DNA from: AC-32 sp038236705
Lineage (GTDB): Bacteria > Actinomycetota > Thermoleophilia > Gaiellales > Gaiellaceae
Assembly (NCBI GenBank): GCA_038236705.1
Contig: JBBRZN010000027.1
Span: forward strand, 1-26,767
Direction of reading: 5' to 3'
DNA: 26,767 nucleotides
Shown here one piece after another: positions 6,992-13,844 of this stretch (positions are counted from its first letter, which is position 1; every line of letters begins with the position of its first letter). The notes beneath the pieces are model-generated. The model made no database searches, was not told the DNA's origin, and saw nothing but the letters and a program-made list of their open reading frames with translations. The translations under genes and the position numbers were made by a program.

Positions 6992-7357
6992 GTGGCAGAA
7001 ATCGCCGATTTCCAGGCTTATTGCGGCAAGGACCCGCCGCGCTTCGTCAACGACGCCGAGCGCGAGTGCGCCAAGGTGCTCGACTTCTACGGCATTCGCT
7101 GGGACTACGAGCCGCGGACGTTCGTCCTCGAGCAGGACGAGGACGGGCGCGTGACCGAGGCGTTCACGCCGGACTTCTACCTCCCAGAGCAGAACCTGTT
7201 CCTCGAGATCACGGTGATGAAGCAGCGTCTCGTGACGCGCAAGAACCGCAAGCTGCGCAAGCTCCGCCAGCGCTATCCCGGGGTGCAGGCCAAGCTCTTC
7301 TACAAACGCGACATCGAGCGGCTGGTCCAGCGATACCGCCTCGACCTGGCGTCATAG
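6992..7357 (+). CDS. Small PD-(D/E)XK-like nuclease candidate
   Basis: A 121-residue protein I do not recognise as a named family, but with the layout of a minimal PD-(D/E)XK nuclease. There is a helix with conserved acids (AERECAKVLDFYGI, E23/E25), then FTPDFYLPEQ (P60-D61), then LFLEITVMK (E72, K77). A very basic helix (RKNRKLRKLRQRY) follows, with a final strand VQAKLFYKRD. The E...PD...ExT pattern is a slight variant of the catalytic core. Start GTG at 6992; TACTGT at 6977-6982, 9 nt upstream, may be the -10. The gene ends 26 nt before the hpt start, so they probably share a transcript. A structural or DNA-binding role without cleavage is possible. Confidence 0.72.
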   Translation: MAEIADFQAYCGKDPPRFVNDAERECAKVLDFYGIRWDYEPRTFVLEQDEDGRVTEAFTPDFYLPEQNLFLEITVMKQRLVTRKNRKLRKLRQRYPGVQAKLFYKRDIERLVQRYRLDLAS

Positions 7358-7362
7358 AAGCC

Positions 7363-7380
7363 TCCGACCCGCGGGTCGGA
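7363..7380. repeat. Perfect 18-bp palindrome before hpt
   Basis: TCCGACCC (7363-7370), GC, GGGTCGGA (7373-7380) is perfectly self-complementary. It lies between the nuclease stop (7357) and the GTG start of hpt (7384), where a ribosome-binding site would be. As RNA it would form a stable hairpin; as DNA it is a good dimer operator. No T-tract follows, so a strong intrinsic terminator is unlikely. Confidence 0.6.
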
Positions 7381-7383
7381 GAC

Positions 7384-7893
7384 GTGTTCCTCTCGGCGGA
7401 GGAGCTCCGGTCGCGGGTCGACGAGCTCGGCGCGCAGATCGCCGAGGACTACGCCGGCAAGGAGCTGCTGCTGATCTCGATCCTGAAGGCGAGCGTCGTC
7501 TTCCTGACCGACCTCTCCCGGGCCATCCCGAGCACGCACAAGGTCGACTTCGTCGAGCTCGCCGGCTACAACGGTGCCAACACTGGTGGCCATTCACGCG
7601 TGCGCCTGCTGAAGGACACGATCATCCCCCTCGCGGGCCACGACGTGCTGATCGTCGACGAGGTCGTCGACACGGGGCTCACGCTCAACTACCTGCGCAA
7701 CATCTTCGAGCTGCGCAAGCCGGAGAGCCTGCGAGTGGTCGCGCTCCTCGACCGGCCCTACCGCCGCCTGGTCGACGACCTGCCCGTGGACTACGTCGGC
7801 TTCACCGTCCCGGACGAGTTCTTCGTCGGGTACGGATTCGACATCGACGAGCGCTGGCGCAACCTGCCTGACCTGCGACTCGTCAAGATTTAG
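7384..7893 (+). CDS. hpt: Hypoxanthine (guanine) phosphoribosyltransferase
   Basis: A 169-residue purine-salvage enzyme that condenses hypoxanthine or guanine with PRPP. The PRPP-binding motif HDVLIVDEVVDTGLTLNYL is in the middle of the chain, the N-terminal SILKASVVFLTDL strand-helix precedes it, and the C-terminal VPDEFFVGYGFDIDERWRNLP matches the family's base-binding end. The frame stays open far upstream, but GTG at 7384 gives the usual family N-terminus (FLSAEELRSRV) and lies after the preceding gene's stop. The Shine-Dalgarno-like GGAG is very close to it and is part of an 18-bp palindrome, so translation may be coupled or gated. The hpt stop codon TAG (7891-7893) is inside the palindrome that precedes the NRAMP gene. 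Confidence 0.93.
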   Translation: MFLSAEELRSRVDELGAQIAEDYAGKELLLISILKASVVFLTDLSRAIPSTHKVDFVELAGYNGANTGGHSRVRLLKDTIIPLAGHDVLIVDEVVDTGLTLNYLRNIFELRKPESLRVVALLDRPYRRLVDDLPVDYVGFTVPDEFFVGYGFDIDERWRNLPDLRLVKI

Positions 7894-7903
7894 GCACGCC
7901 TAA
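7890..7903. promoter_or_regulatory. DtxR/MntR-like palindrome upstream of NRAMP
   Basis: TTAGGC (7890-7895), AC, GCCTAA (7898-7903) is a perfect 6-bp-arm dyad resembling half sites of DtxR/IdeR/MntR boxes (TTAGG...CCTAA). It overlaps the hpt stop codon and the expected -35 region of the NRAMP promoter, so a metal-loaded repressor there would block transcription. Confidence 0.6.
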
Positions 7904-7911
7904 CTTTTCGC

Positions 7912-7924
7912 TAGACTCAGCCGC
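7912..7924 (+). promoter_or_regulatory. -10 element of the NRAMP gene
   Basis: TAGACT (7912-7917) lies 7 nt before GTG 7925, consistent with a leaderless transcript. A weak -35-like TTTAGG (7889-7894) is at 17-nt spacing and overlaps the TTAGGC/GCCTAA operator candidate. Confidence 0.5.
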
Positions 7925-9208
7925 GTGATGGCGACGCGGGCAGAACGGGTCTCCGCGGGTAACGTCGAGGCGGCCGAGCGGGCCTTGCGCGGGTTCCCCG
8001 GGCCCTTTCGCATCCTTCCCTTCCTCGGCCCCGCCTTCGTCGCTTGCGTCGCCTACATCGACCCGGGCAACTTCGCGACCAACATCGCCGGCGGCTCGAA
8101 GTTCGGCTACACGCTCTGCTGGGTGATCCTCGCCTCGAACCTGATGGCGATGCTGATCCAGACGCTCTCCGCGAAGCTCGGGATCGCCACTGGGCGCAAC
8201 CTGCCGGAGGTCTGTCGCGACCAGTTCTCCCGCCAGACCTCGCGCAGCCTCTGGGTGCAGGCGGAGCTGATCGCGATGGCCACCGACCTGGCCGAGTTCC
8301 TCGGAGCGGCGGTGGGCTTCCATCTCCTCTTCGGGATGCCGATCTTCGTCGCGGCCCTGGTCACGGGTGTCTGCACCCTCGCGATCCTCGCGCTGCAGCG
8401 ACTCGGTTTGCGCCCGTTCGAGGCCGTGATCGCCGCCTTCGTCGGCGTGATCGGCGTCTCGTACGTCGCCGAGCTCTTCTACGCGAACCCGCCGCTGGGA
8501 ACCGTCGCGTTGCACGCGGTCTCGCCGGACTTCGCCGGCAGCGAGTCGGTGCTGCTGGCGGTCGGGATCCTCGGCGCGACAGTGATGCCGCACGTGATCT
8601 ACCTGCATTCCGCGCTGACCCAGAACCGCGTCGTCCCGCAGAACGACGAGGAGGCCAAGCGCCTGTACCGCTACACGAAGGTCGACGTCGTGATCGCGAT
8701 GACGATCGCGGGCCTGATCAACATGGCCATGCTGGTGATGGCCGCGAGCGTCTTCTTCAAGTCCGGGATCCACAACGTGGACTCGCTCGAGAACGCGCAC
8801 AAGACGCTGGAACCGATCCTCGGCGGTGCCTCGAGCACGCTCTTCGCGCTTGCCCTGCTCGCCTCGGGCCTCTCCAGCTCGACGGTCGGCACGCTGTCCG
8901 GCCAGGTGGTGATGCAGGGGTTCATCGAGCGCAAGATCCCGATCTTCGTGCGCCGTCTCGTGACGATGCTCCCAGCGCTCGTCGTCGCCGGGATCGGGCT
9001 CGACCCGTCACGGACGCTGGTGATCAGCCAGGTGGTGCTCTCGTTCGGGATCCCGTTCGCGCTGATCCCTCTCGTCTACTTCACGAGCCGGAAGGACCTG
9101 ATGGGAATCCTCGTGAACCGGCGGGCGACGACGGCAATCGCAGTGCTCGTCGCCGCCCTGATCTCGGCGTTGAACGTCTTCCTGCTCGGCCAGACCTTCC
9201 TGGGCTAA
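7925..9208 (+). CDS. mntH: NRAMP-family divalent metal transporter
   Basis: A 427-residue polytopic membrane protein of the NRAMP family, importing Mn(II) or Fe(II) with protons. The metal-site motif DPGN is at 46-49 in transmembrane helix 1 and MPH is at 221-223 in helix 6, the two unwound helices that hold the ion. About eleven hydrophobic segments follow the family layout. The usual DLAEFLGAAVG block of helix 3 (121-131) is intact. GTG 7925 and ATG 7928 are adjacent candidates; 7925 is used because the -10 TAGACT is 7 nt away. The TTAGGC/GCCTAA palindrome at the promoter suggests metal-dependent repression. The gene converges on the small membrane-protein gene with 4 nt between stops. Confidence 0.93.
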   Translation: MMATRAERVSAGNVEAAERALRGFPGPFRILPFLGPAFVACVAYIDPGNFATNIAGGSKFGYTLCWVILASNLMAMLIQTLSAKLGIATGRNLPEVCRDQFSRQTSRSLWVQAELIAMATDLAEFLGAAVGFHLLFGMPIFVAALVTGVCTLAILALQRLGLRPFEAVIAAFVGVIGVSYVAELFYANPPLGTVALHAVSPDFAGSESVLLAVGILGATVMPHVIYLHSALTQNRVVPQNDEEAKRLYRYTKVDVVIAMTIAGLINMAMLVMAASVFFKSGIHNVDSLENAHKTLEPILGGASSTLFALALLASGLSSSTVGTLSGQVVMQGFIERKIPIFVRRLVTMLPALVVAGIGLDPSRTLVISQVVLSFGIPFALIPLVYFTSRKDLMGILVNRRATTAIAVLVAALISALNVFLLGQTFLG

Positions 9209-9212
9209 CCGG

Positions 9213-9368
9213 CTACCACCTATACCAGCGCGCCTCTGGGCCTCGGGCGAGGAAGCCGATCAGCCAGAGTACGAGCACGATCGCAGCGACGATCCAGAGG
9301 ATCTTCACGGCGAAGCCGATCCCGAAGAGCAGGATCGCGAGGAGCAGAACGAGTAGCAATGCGAGCAT
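9213..9368 (-). CDS. 51-residue hydrophobic membrane protein (lmo0937-like)
   Basis: A tiny protein, almost entirely membrane: residues 1-20 (MLALLLVLLLAILLFGIGFA) and 24-41 are two hydrophobic helices separated by one Lys, ending in an Arg/Trp-rich tail (ARGPEARWYRW). This resembles the small lmo0937/DUF5670-type membrane proteins found across Gram-positive bacteria, with no known activity. The ATG at 9366-9368 is fixed by a strong Shine-Dalgarno AAAGGAG (9383-9377 on the minus strand) with an 8-nt spacer, unlike most neighbours, which look leaderless. A hairpin (9384-9408) precedes the ribosome site. Confidence 0.75.
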   Translation of the reverse strand: MLALLLVLLLAILLFGIGFAVKILWIVAAIVLVLWLIGFLARGPEARWYRW

Positions 9369-9383
9369 TTCGGCGTCTCCTTT

Positions 9384-9408
9384 CGTGTTGTCCCGCAGGA
9401 CAAACACG
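9384..9408 (-). terminator. Hairpin between the M23 gene and the 51-residue gene
   Basis: CGTGTTGTCC (9384-9393) pairs with GGACAAACACG (9398-9408) with one bulged A and a 4-nt loop. On the minus strand it follows the M23 stop (9441) and directly abuts the AAAGGAG of the next gene. There is no T-run, so it may end the M23 transcript partially, or cap and stabilise the next mRNA. Confidence 0.4.
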
Positions 9409-9440
9409 TGGTTCCACGCGGAGGCCGGCCCGAAACGCGC

Positions 9441-10631
9441 CTACAGGTAACCGAGCGGGTCTACCGCACTGCCGTTGACGCGCACCTCGAAGTGCAGGTG
9501 ATCCCCGAAACAGTGCCCGGTGCACCCGACGTAGCCGATCACCTGCCCCTGCGACACGATCTGGCCATTGCCGACGGCGATGCTGGACTGGTGTCCGTAC
9601 GCGGTCGAGAGCCCGCGCCCGTGGTCGATCGCGACGAGGTTGCCGTAGCCGCCCATCCAGCCCGAGTACACGACCCGGCCGGAGGCGGCGGCGTGGATCG
9701 CCGTGCCCGAGGGGACGCCGATGTCGATCCCTTCATGCATGCGGCCCCAGCGCATGCCGAAATCGCTCGTCACCGGCCCGTTGACCGGCCAGATGAAGCC
9801 GGCGGCCGAGGGCGTATTGTCTTCCGGCGGCGAGTAGGAGTTGCTCGACTGGGCGGACTGGATCTGGGAGGCGAGCGTGGCGCTCGCTTGCGCGAGTCCC
9901 GCGGCCTCGTGCAGGTACTCCTGCTTGCTCTCGGCCACGCTCCGGAGGCTTTCGCGCTTCGAGGCGCGCGCGGCGGCGAGATGGTTCTCGCTCGCGAGTA
10001 GCTCGTCCCTGAGCGCCCGCACCTGGCCCGCGCGAAGGGCGATCGTCCTGGTCTCCGCGGCCGCGAGTGCCCGGAAGCGCTTCGTGTGCTTCCGCTGCCG
10101 GTGGACGCGCTGTCTGGCTGTTCCCACCTGGCCGGCGATGTGCTTGTCCTGCGCCACGATCGCATTCACGTAGTCGGCCTGGGAGATCAGATCGCTGAAC
10201 GTCTTGGCCGAAAGGAGCACCTCGAGCGAGCTGGGCTCGCCGCCTTCGTAGATGTCGATCAGGCGGTTCCCGAGCCGGTCGATCATGGCGTTGTACTCGC
10301 TGCGGTAGAACTCGTAGCGCGAGGTCTGAAGCCGGTAGAGCTCGTTCAGCCGGTCGAGCTTCTCCTTGTGCAGAGCCAGGTCCCGTTCGAGCGGCGCGAG
10401 CTGCGCAGAGACATCGCCGACCTGCGAGGCGAGGTTGCGGATCTCATGGTTGACCGAGGCGATGTCGGCGGCCAGCTCGCGCTCGCGCTGCTCGGCGCGG
10501 GCAATCTTTGCCTGGACGGCCTGGAGACGCGAGTCGATCTCCTGCTTCCGGCTCGTGACGTCCCCGCTCGCGGAGGCCGTGGTGATGGCCAGGAGGAGCA
10601 CGACGACCGGTAAGAGTCGGCGGATGTGCAT
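9441..10631 (-). CDS. Secreted coiled-coil M23 endopeptidase (EnvC/NlpD-like)
   Basis: A 396-residue peptidoglycan hydrolase or hydrolase activator. Residues 1-22 form a signal peptide (MHIRR, then a hydrophobic stretch, then ASA). Two long coiled-coil regions follow (about 25-125 and 165-262), then a linker (SSNSYSPPEDNTPS) and the LytM/M23 domain from 279. Catalytic zinc residues are intact: H299 and D303 in MHEGIDIG, H347 in AYGH, and HLH (H378, H380), so an active D,D-endopeptidase is likely. Two Cys (C370, C374) near the active site could form a disulphide. ATG at 10629-10631. It lies 45 nt after the zinc-ribbon gene and is probably the last gene of the ccmE transcript. The coiled-coil/M23 plan is that of cell-division hydrolase partners. 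Confidence 0.93.
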   Translation of the reverse strand: MHIRRLLPVVVLLLAITTASASGDVTSRKQEIDSRLQAVQAKIARAEQRERELAADIASVNHEIRNLASQVGDVSAQLAPLERDLALHKEKLDRLNELYRLQTSRYEFYRSEYNAMIDRLGNRLIDIYEGGEPSSLEVLLSAKTFSDLISQADYVNAIVAQDKHIAGQVGTARQRVHRQRKHTKRFRALAAAETRTIALRAGQVRALRDELLASENHLAAARASKRESLRSVAESKQEYLHEAAGLAQASATLASQIQSAQSSNSYSPPEDNTPSAAGFIWPVNGPVTSDFGMRWGRMHEGIDIGVPSGTAIHAAASGRVVYSGWMGGYGNLVAIDHGRGLSTAYGHQSSIAVGNGQIVSQGQVIGYVGCTGHCFGDHLHFEVRVNGSAVDPLGYL

Positions 10632-10676
10632 TTGGCGAGACTTCGGCGGTCGGCCGGGCGTCCCTGCCCGTAGGGG

Positions 10677-11510
10677 CTATTCCCCCTGCGGCGGCGGGCT
10701 CGGGGCCGGGCTCGGCTCCGGCACGATTGTCGGGCCGGGCGGCTCTGACGGCTCGGGTGTCGGCTCGGGCACCGGCACGGGCTGCGGCGCCGGGCTCGGC
10801 TCCGGATAGGGCTCCGGCACCGGCTGGGGGGTCTCGATCTGGGTCGGCTGCACCTGGAGCTGTGCTCGCTGGATTCGCTCCATCGCGCCTGTCGCTGTTT
10901 GCTCCATCTCTTCCTCCTTTGCCGCGACCAGCCCGTCCAGCTCTGCCATCCGCGAACGGGCCGATCCGCTCCCTTCCTCGTTGTCAGCGTACACCGCTTC
11001 CCCGAGAGCACGGGCACATTCCGCCCGCTGAGCCAGGAGACTCGCCAGTTCGCGCCTCAGGCGGAACAGCTCCACCCGCGCGCCGGAGTGGACGCTCACC
11101 GCCTCCATTGCGAAGCCGGCGCGGGCGCGCAACACCTCCACGGCGCCGCTCGAGAGGCGCGAAACCGGCACATCGGGGAGCTGGCGCGTGAGCCCGACGA
11201 AGACGAACGCGAGCACGGCCGCAACGCCGATCAGCGCACTGCCAACGATCACGTGACCGCTGACGAAGAGCACGATCGCAAGTGCGAGAGAGGCCGCGGC
11301 GAGCGCGAGCACCGCGGCCGGCGGAGTGACTCCGAAGAAGCGTGGCGCGACCACGCTCAGCTCGACCGGAACCGGGCCGGTTTCCTGCGGCGGCAGCTCC
11401 TGCACCGCGGTCTCGCTGGGACCGGCGACGCGCGTGCCGCATTCCGGGCAGAAGCGGCTCCGCTTCGAAAGGCGCGAGCCGCAGTTGGCGCAGCTAGCGG
11501 CCGCCGGCAT
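10677..11510 (-). CDS. Zinc-ribbon membrane protein with coiled coil and Pro-rich tail
   Basis: A 277-residue protein without a recognisable named family. It starts with a zinc ribbon: CANC (C7, C10) and CPEC (C21, C24). A Pro-rich linker follows, then two hydrophobic helices (about 61-105). Next is a charged region with coiled-coil propensity (about 135-215), and finally a roughly 55-residue tail rich in Pro-Glu-Pro and Pro-Ser repeats (PEPYPEPSPAPQPVPVPEP), probably extended. ATG at 11508-11510 has AGGAG 7 nt upstream (11522-11518 on the minus strand). It overlaps the CcmI-like gene by 17 nt and precedes the M23 gene. Its link to haem maturation is positional only; the tail could cross or bind the wall if it faces outward. 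Confidence 0.82.
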   Translation of the reverse strand: MPAAASCANCGSRLSKRSRFCPECGTRVAGPSETAVQELPPQETGPVPVELSVVAPRFFGVTPPAAVLALAAASLALAIVLFVSGHVIVGSALIGVAAVLAFVFVGLTRQLPDVPVSRLSSGAVEVLRARAGFAMEAVSVHSGARVELFRLRRELASLLAQRAECARALGEAVYADNEEGSGSARSRMAELDGLVAAKEEEMEQTATGAMERIQRAQLQVQPTQIETPQPVPEPYPEPSPAPQPVPVPEPTPEPSEPPGPTIVPEPSPAPSPPPQGE

Positions 11511-11820
11511 GCACGCGCTCCTGTCGCGTCTTCCGGGGCTCGAGCGCCCGCAGCAACTCCGCCGCGCGGCGGCGCAGCGGCCCGACGAGCGCGCGGTAGT
11601 CGTCGTCGGACACCTTGCCGGTGCGGTGGTCGAACTCGAGCTCTTTCAGGGCCGCCAGCGCGCGGTCGCGCTCCTCTTCGAGAGCGATGCGCTCCTGCTC
11701 GCGCGACCCGGGCTCCTCGAGGCGATCGTGCTCCGGCGCAGGCTCACGCAGGAACGGGCGCGCGACGAGCAGCACGCAGGCCACGGCGAGCACGCCGCCC
11801 AGGACGAGCCAGATGGACAA
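11494..11820 (-). CDS. ccmI: CcmI-like cytochrome c maturation protein (short form)
   Basis: A 108-residue protein with one N-terminal transmembrane helix (SIWLVLGGVLAVACVLLV) followed by an acidic-basic helix. The pattern LEEERDRALAALKELEFDHRTGK with VSDDDYRAL is characteristic of the membrane-proximal part of CcmI/CycH, which handles apocytochrome for haem ligation. The C-terminal TPR domain of full-length CcmI is missing, as is common in short actinobacterial forms. The start is TTG at 11818-11820, immediately after the ccmE TAG (TAGTTG on the minus strand), which indicates coupled translation. No CcmF, CcmH or CcmG gene is in the window. Confidence 0.75.
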   Translation of the reverse strand: MSIWLVLGGVLAVACVLLVARPFLREPAPEHDRLEEPGSREQERIALEEERDRALAALKELEFDHRTGKVSDDDYRALVGPLRRRAAELLRALEPRKTRQERVHAGGR

Positions 11821-12219
11821 CTAGGCCTTCTTGGCGGGCGCGTACTTCGACGGACACTTCGTCACGAGGGTGTCGTGCTTGGCGACGAAGACGCCCCGTG
11901 CGTAGCGGCCGTCCACGACGACGTGCCGCCCGGTCTTGAACATGTCGGGCACGCTGCCGCGATAGACGACCTGCACGGAGGCCTTGCCGCCGATGTCCCC
12001 GACTCTGAAGCGCAGCCCGCTCTTCGAGTAGCCGTCCCCGCGGGCGTGACCCACGACCCTGCCGACGAGGGAGACGGTCTCCGCGTGACCCGCGAGCTGG
12101 CTCGGCTTCAGCTGTGCCTGGCGCCCGCCCGCGATCGAGACGTAGAGCAGGAACACCGCAAGCACGGCTGCGACCGACAGCGCGAGCACGAGCCGGACGG
12201 CACGAGGGTTCCGGGCCAC
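11821..12219 (-). CDS. ccmE: CcmE haem chaperone, CxxxY variant
   Basis: A 132-residue haem chaperone for cytochrome c maturation system I: one N-terminal membrane anchor (about 10-30) and an OB-fold domain on the outer face. OB-fold landmarks are VSLVGRVVGHARGD, LRFRVGDIG, VQVVYRGSVPDMFK and VVVDGRYARGVFVAKHD. The haem-binding end reads TKCPSKY: the usual HxxxY is replaced by CxxxY (C122, Y126), although an upstream AKHD with H115 remains. Such CxxxY forms are known from some sulfate reducers and archaea. Start GTG 12217-12219 is supported by TAGAAT 6 nt upstream. The CcmI-like gene begins at the very next base after its stop. Confidence 0.9.
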   Translation of the reverse strand: MARNPRAVRLVLALSVAAVLAVFLLYVSIAGGRQAQLKPSQLAGHAETVSLVGRVVGHARGDGYSKSGLRFRVGDIGGKASVQVVYRGSVPDMFKTGRHVVVDGRYARGVFVAKHDTLVTKCPSKYAPAKKA

Positions 12220-12231
12220 GCCGTGATTCTA
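12220..12231 (-). promoter_or_regulatory. -10 element of ccmE, leaderless start
   Basis: On the minus strand TAGAAT (12231-12226) is followed by 6 nt and the GTG start at 12219. No Shine-Dalgarno can fit. It lies in the 26-nt gap after the 80-residue gene, so ccmE can start its own transcript. Confidence 0.6.
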
Positions 12232-12245
12232 GAGACGGAAGGGAG

Positions 12246-12488
12246 TTAGCGCTCGCGAGCAGGCTCGGAGCGCCGGCCCGGGATCCGGTAGCCGTGCTCC
12301 TCGCAGAGGCTGCCGGGATTGTCCTCGGTGAGCGCGTCGCAGTAGCCCTTGCCGTAGGCCGCGCGCATGAACGCGGCGACCACCTCGAGGTTCCACTCGC
12401 CGATGTCGGCAGCCTCCCGCCAGAGGTCGGCGAGCCGCAGGTCGATGTCGAGCTCGAGTAGATCGATTCGCGAAGGGCTCTTGGCCAT
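12246..12488 (-). CDS. Hypothetical 80-residue protein
   Basis: I do not recognise this protein. It has an acidic N-terminal helix (LLELDIDLRLADLWREAADIG), a central segment (EWNLEVVAAFMRAAYGKGYCDAL), and an end (DNPGSLCEEHGYRIPGRR) with two Cys. It is soluble and has no signal. ATG at 12486-12488 is supported by TACTCT ending 6 nt upstream. It is divergent from the endonuclease IV-like gene with only 38 nt between starts. The well-placed promoter and typical third-position GC suggest a real gene. Confidence 0.65.
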   Translation of the reverse strand: MAKSPSRIDLLELDIDLRLADLWREAADIGEWNLEVVAAFMRAAYGKGYCDALTEDNPGSLCEEHGYRIPGRRSEPARER

Positions 12489-12526
12489 GAGCGCAGAGTA
12501 GAGGTGGCGTCGGACAGAATCCCGGC
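12489..12526. promoter_or_regulatory. Divergent leaderless promoters
   Basis: Thirty-eight bases separate two divergent starts. On the minus strand TACTCT (12500-12495) is 6 nt from ATG 12488; on the plus strand CAGAAT (12515-12520) is 6 nt from ATG 12527. Their -35 regions must overlap the opposite promoter or gene, so the two may compete. Confidence 0.5.
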
Positions 12527-13378
12527 ATGACCAAGATCCGCTTCGGCCCGGCGCGCGTGCCTTCGAAGGAGAGCCCGGAAGAGGCCGTTCGGCTCCTGCG
12601 GGGGCGAAAGTTCTCGGCCTGCGAGATCGACTTCGCCGGCGGGTTCTGGATGGACTACCCGTGGGCCGAGCGCTTCGGAGCGCTGGCGCACACGGCGCGG
12701 ATCGCTCTCTCCGTGCACGCGCCGATCGCGGGGTTCATGGGCCACCTCGAGCACGACAAGAAGTTCCGTATGGCCGTCGGGATGCTCGACCACTCGGCCG
12801 GGATCGCGGTGGCCGCGAAGGCCGAGCTCGTCGTCTTCCACCCCGGTTTCCTGCTCGGCCGCACGCGCCGCGTCACGATCACCGCCGTCTGCAAGCAGCT
12901 GGGCGAGCTGCGCGAGCGGCTCGAGGGCAAGGGCCGCGCGGTGCCGTTCGGCATCGAGGTGATGGGGCGCGTCCGCGACTTCGGCAGCCTCGACGATGTG
13001 ATCGAGATCTCCCGCCGCTGCGGCTGGGTCCGCCCCGTGCTCGACTTCGCACACATGCACGCCACGAGCGACGGCGCGTACACCGAGGTCGAGCCGTTCG
13101 CGGAGGCGCTGGAGGCCGCCGACGACGTGCTCGAGCCGGGCGCGCCATTCCACATCCACTTCTCCGACGTCGCCTATGCAAACCGCAACGAGACGAAGCA
13201 TCTGCCCTACGGCGAGGGCACGCTCCGAGTCGAGCCGCTGGCCGAGGCGCTGAGACGCTTCGACCGGCCGGCGACGGTGATCAGCGAGTCCCCGGACCTC
13301 GAGAGCGACAAGGCGATCCAGGCCGTGCTCGCCAAACGGCGGCGCCGGCAGGCAAGCCGGAAGCCGAACGCAGGCTGA
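12527..13378 (+). CDS. Endonuclease IV-like xylose-isomerase-type TIM barrel
   Basis: A 283-residue TIM-barrel protein close to the archaeal-style endonuclease IV group (AP endonuclease 2 superfamily). Its start IRFGPARVP is typical of that group. Likely metal ligands are visible in order: H64 (SVHAP), H105 (FHPG), E144 (IEVMG), D173 and H176 (LDFAHMH), H209/H211 (HIHFSD), H225 (TKHLPYGEG) and E254 (ISESP). In true Nfo the H225 region is DRH; here the Asp position reads Thr (ETKH), so one zinc site may be altered. The C-terminus is very basic (KRRRRQASRKP), consistent with DNA binding. AP-site repair is the best guess; a sugar-phosphate isomerase cannot be excluded. Confidence 0.83.
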   Translation: MTKIRFGPARVPSKESPEEAVRLLRGRKFSACEIDFAGGFWMDYPWAERFGALAHTARIALSVHAPIAGFMGHLEHDKKFRMAVGMLDHSAGIAVAAKAELVVFHPGFLLGRTRRVTITAVCKQLGELRERLEGKGRAVPFGIEVMGRVRDFGSLDDVIEISRRCGWVRPVLDFAHMHATSDGAYTEVEPFAEALEAADDVLEPGAPFHIHFSDVAYANRNETKHLPYGEGTLRVEPLAEALRRFDRPATVISESPDLESDKAIQAVLAKRRRRQASRKPNAG

Positions 13379-13504
13379 ACTGGCGTCCGGAAGCCGCCCT
13401 GGCGACCTCGGGCCGTGCGCTTGTCGTGCCTCCCGCAAACTCCGGTAAATTCCGACTCGGTAGCAGTCGCGCCGCGTGCTTCGGCTGTACGGTGCCTGGA
13501 CGCC

Positions 13505-13687
13505 GTGAGTAAACCTGTTGGAAACTCTGTGGACGAAGCGGTTCGAGGCCGACTGCGGCACGCGATCGTCGCCGAGAACGGCGCCGAGGAGCAGCTGGAC
13601 GGAGTGATGCGGATGCTCGCCGAGAGGAGCCACGCCGAGGATCGGTTCATCCCCTGTTCGGCCCGAGCCGACCGCCGCCCCGGCTAG
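13505..13687 (+). CDS. Possible small protein, 60 residues
   Basis: A GTG-started frame encoding a charged peptide with a plausible amphipathic helix (AENGAEEQLDGVMRMLAER). It is unrecognised. Codons at the beginning (AGT AAA CCT GTT GGA) are unusually AT-rich for this window; later ones are typical. No Shine-Dalgarno is evident, but TTGTCG/TAAATT about 55-85 nt upstream could be a promoter. It could be non-coding. Confidence 0.3.
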   Translation: MSKPVGNSVDEAVRGRLRHAIVAENGAEEQLDGVMRMLAERSHAEDRFIPCSARADRRPG

Positions 13688-13772
13688 TCGTCGGGTCGGG
13701 CGGAGGTTGACGGATGCACTTCCGCCGCACGGGATGAGGTGGGGACTTGTTCGCGGGGGCGACGAGGAGGGG

Positions 13773-13844
13773 ATGATGCGGCAAGCTGCTGAGAAGGATG
13801 ATCTGGGCCGCCAACCCGGTAGCCGGAGCGTGAGCGCCGCGTGA
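13773..13844 (+). CDS. Possible micropeptide with strong ribosome-binding site
   Basis: AGGAGG (13765-13770) is followed by ATGATG; the second ATG (13776) has ideal 5-nt spacing. The frame is only 22-23 codons, hydrophilic, and ends in TGA at 13842-13844, overlapping by 4 nt (GTGA) the GTG of the next tiny frame. This is the geometry of a coupled leader peptide, but sequences this short arise by chance. Confidence 0.25.
   Translation: MMRQAAEKDDLGRQPGSRSVSAA

Noticed and set aside
6901..7383. Long N-terminal extension of hypoxanthine phosphoribosyltransferase
   Set aside because: It is a shadow of the nuclease gene in another frame. GTG 7384 restores the normal family length.
12879..13181. 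Antisense frames inside the endonuclease IV-like gene
   Set aside because: Arg/Ala/Pro-rich shadow translations. The plus-strand frame has clear metal-ligand motifs throughout.
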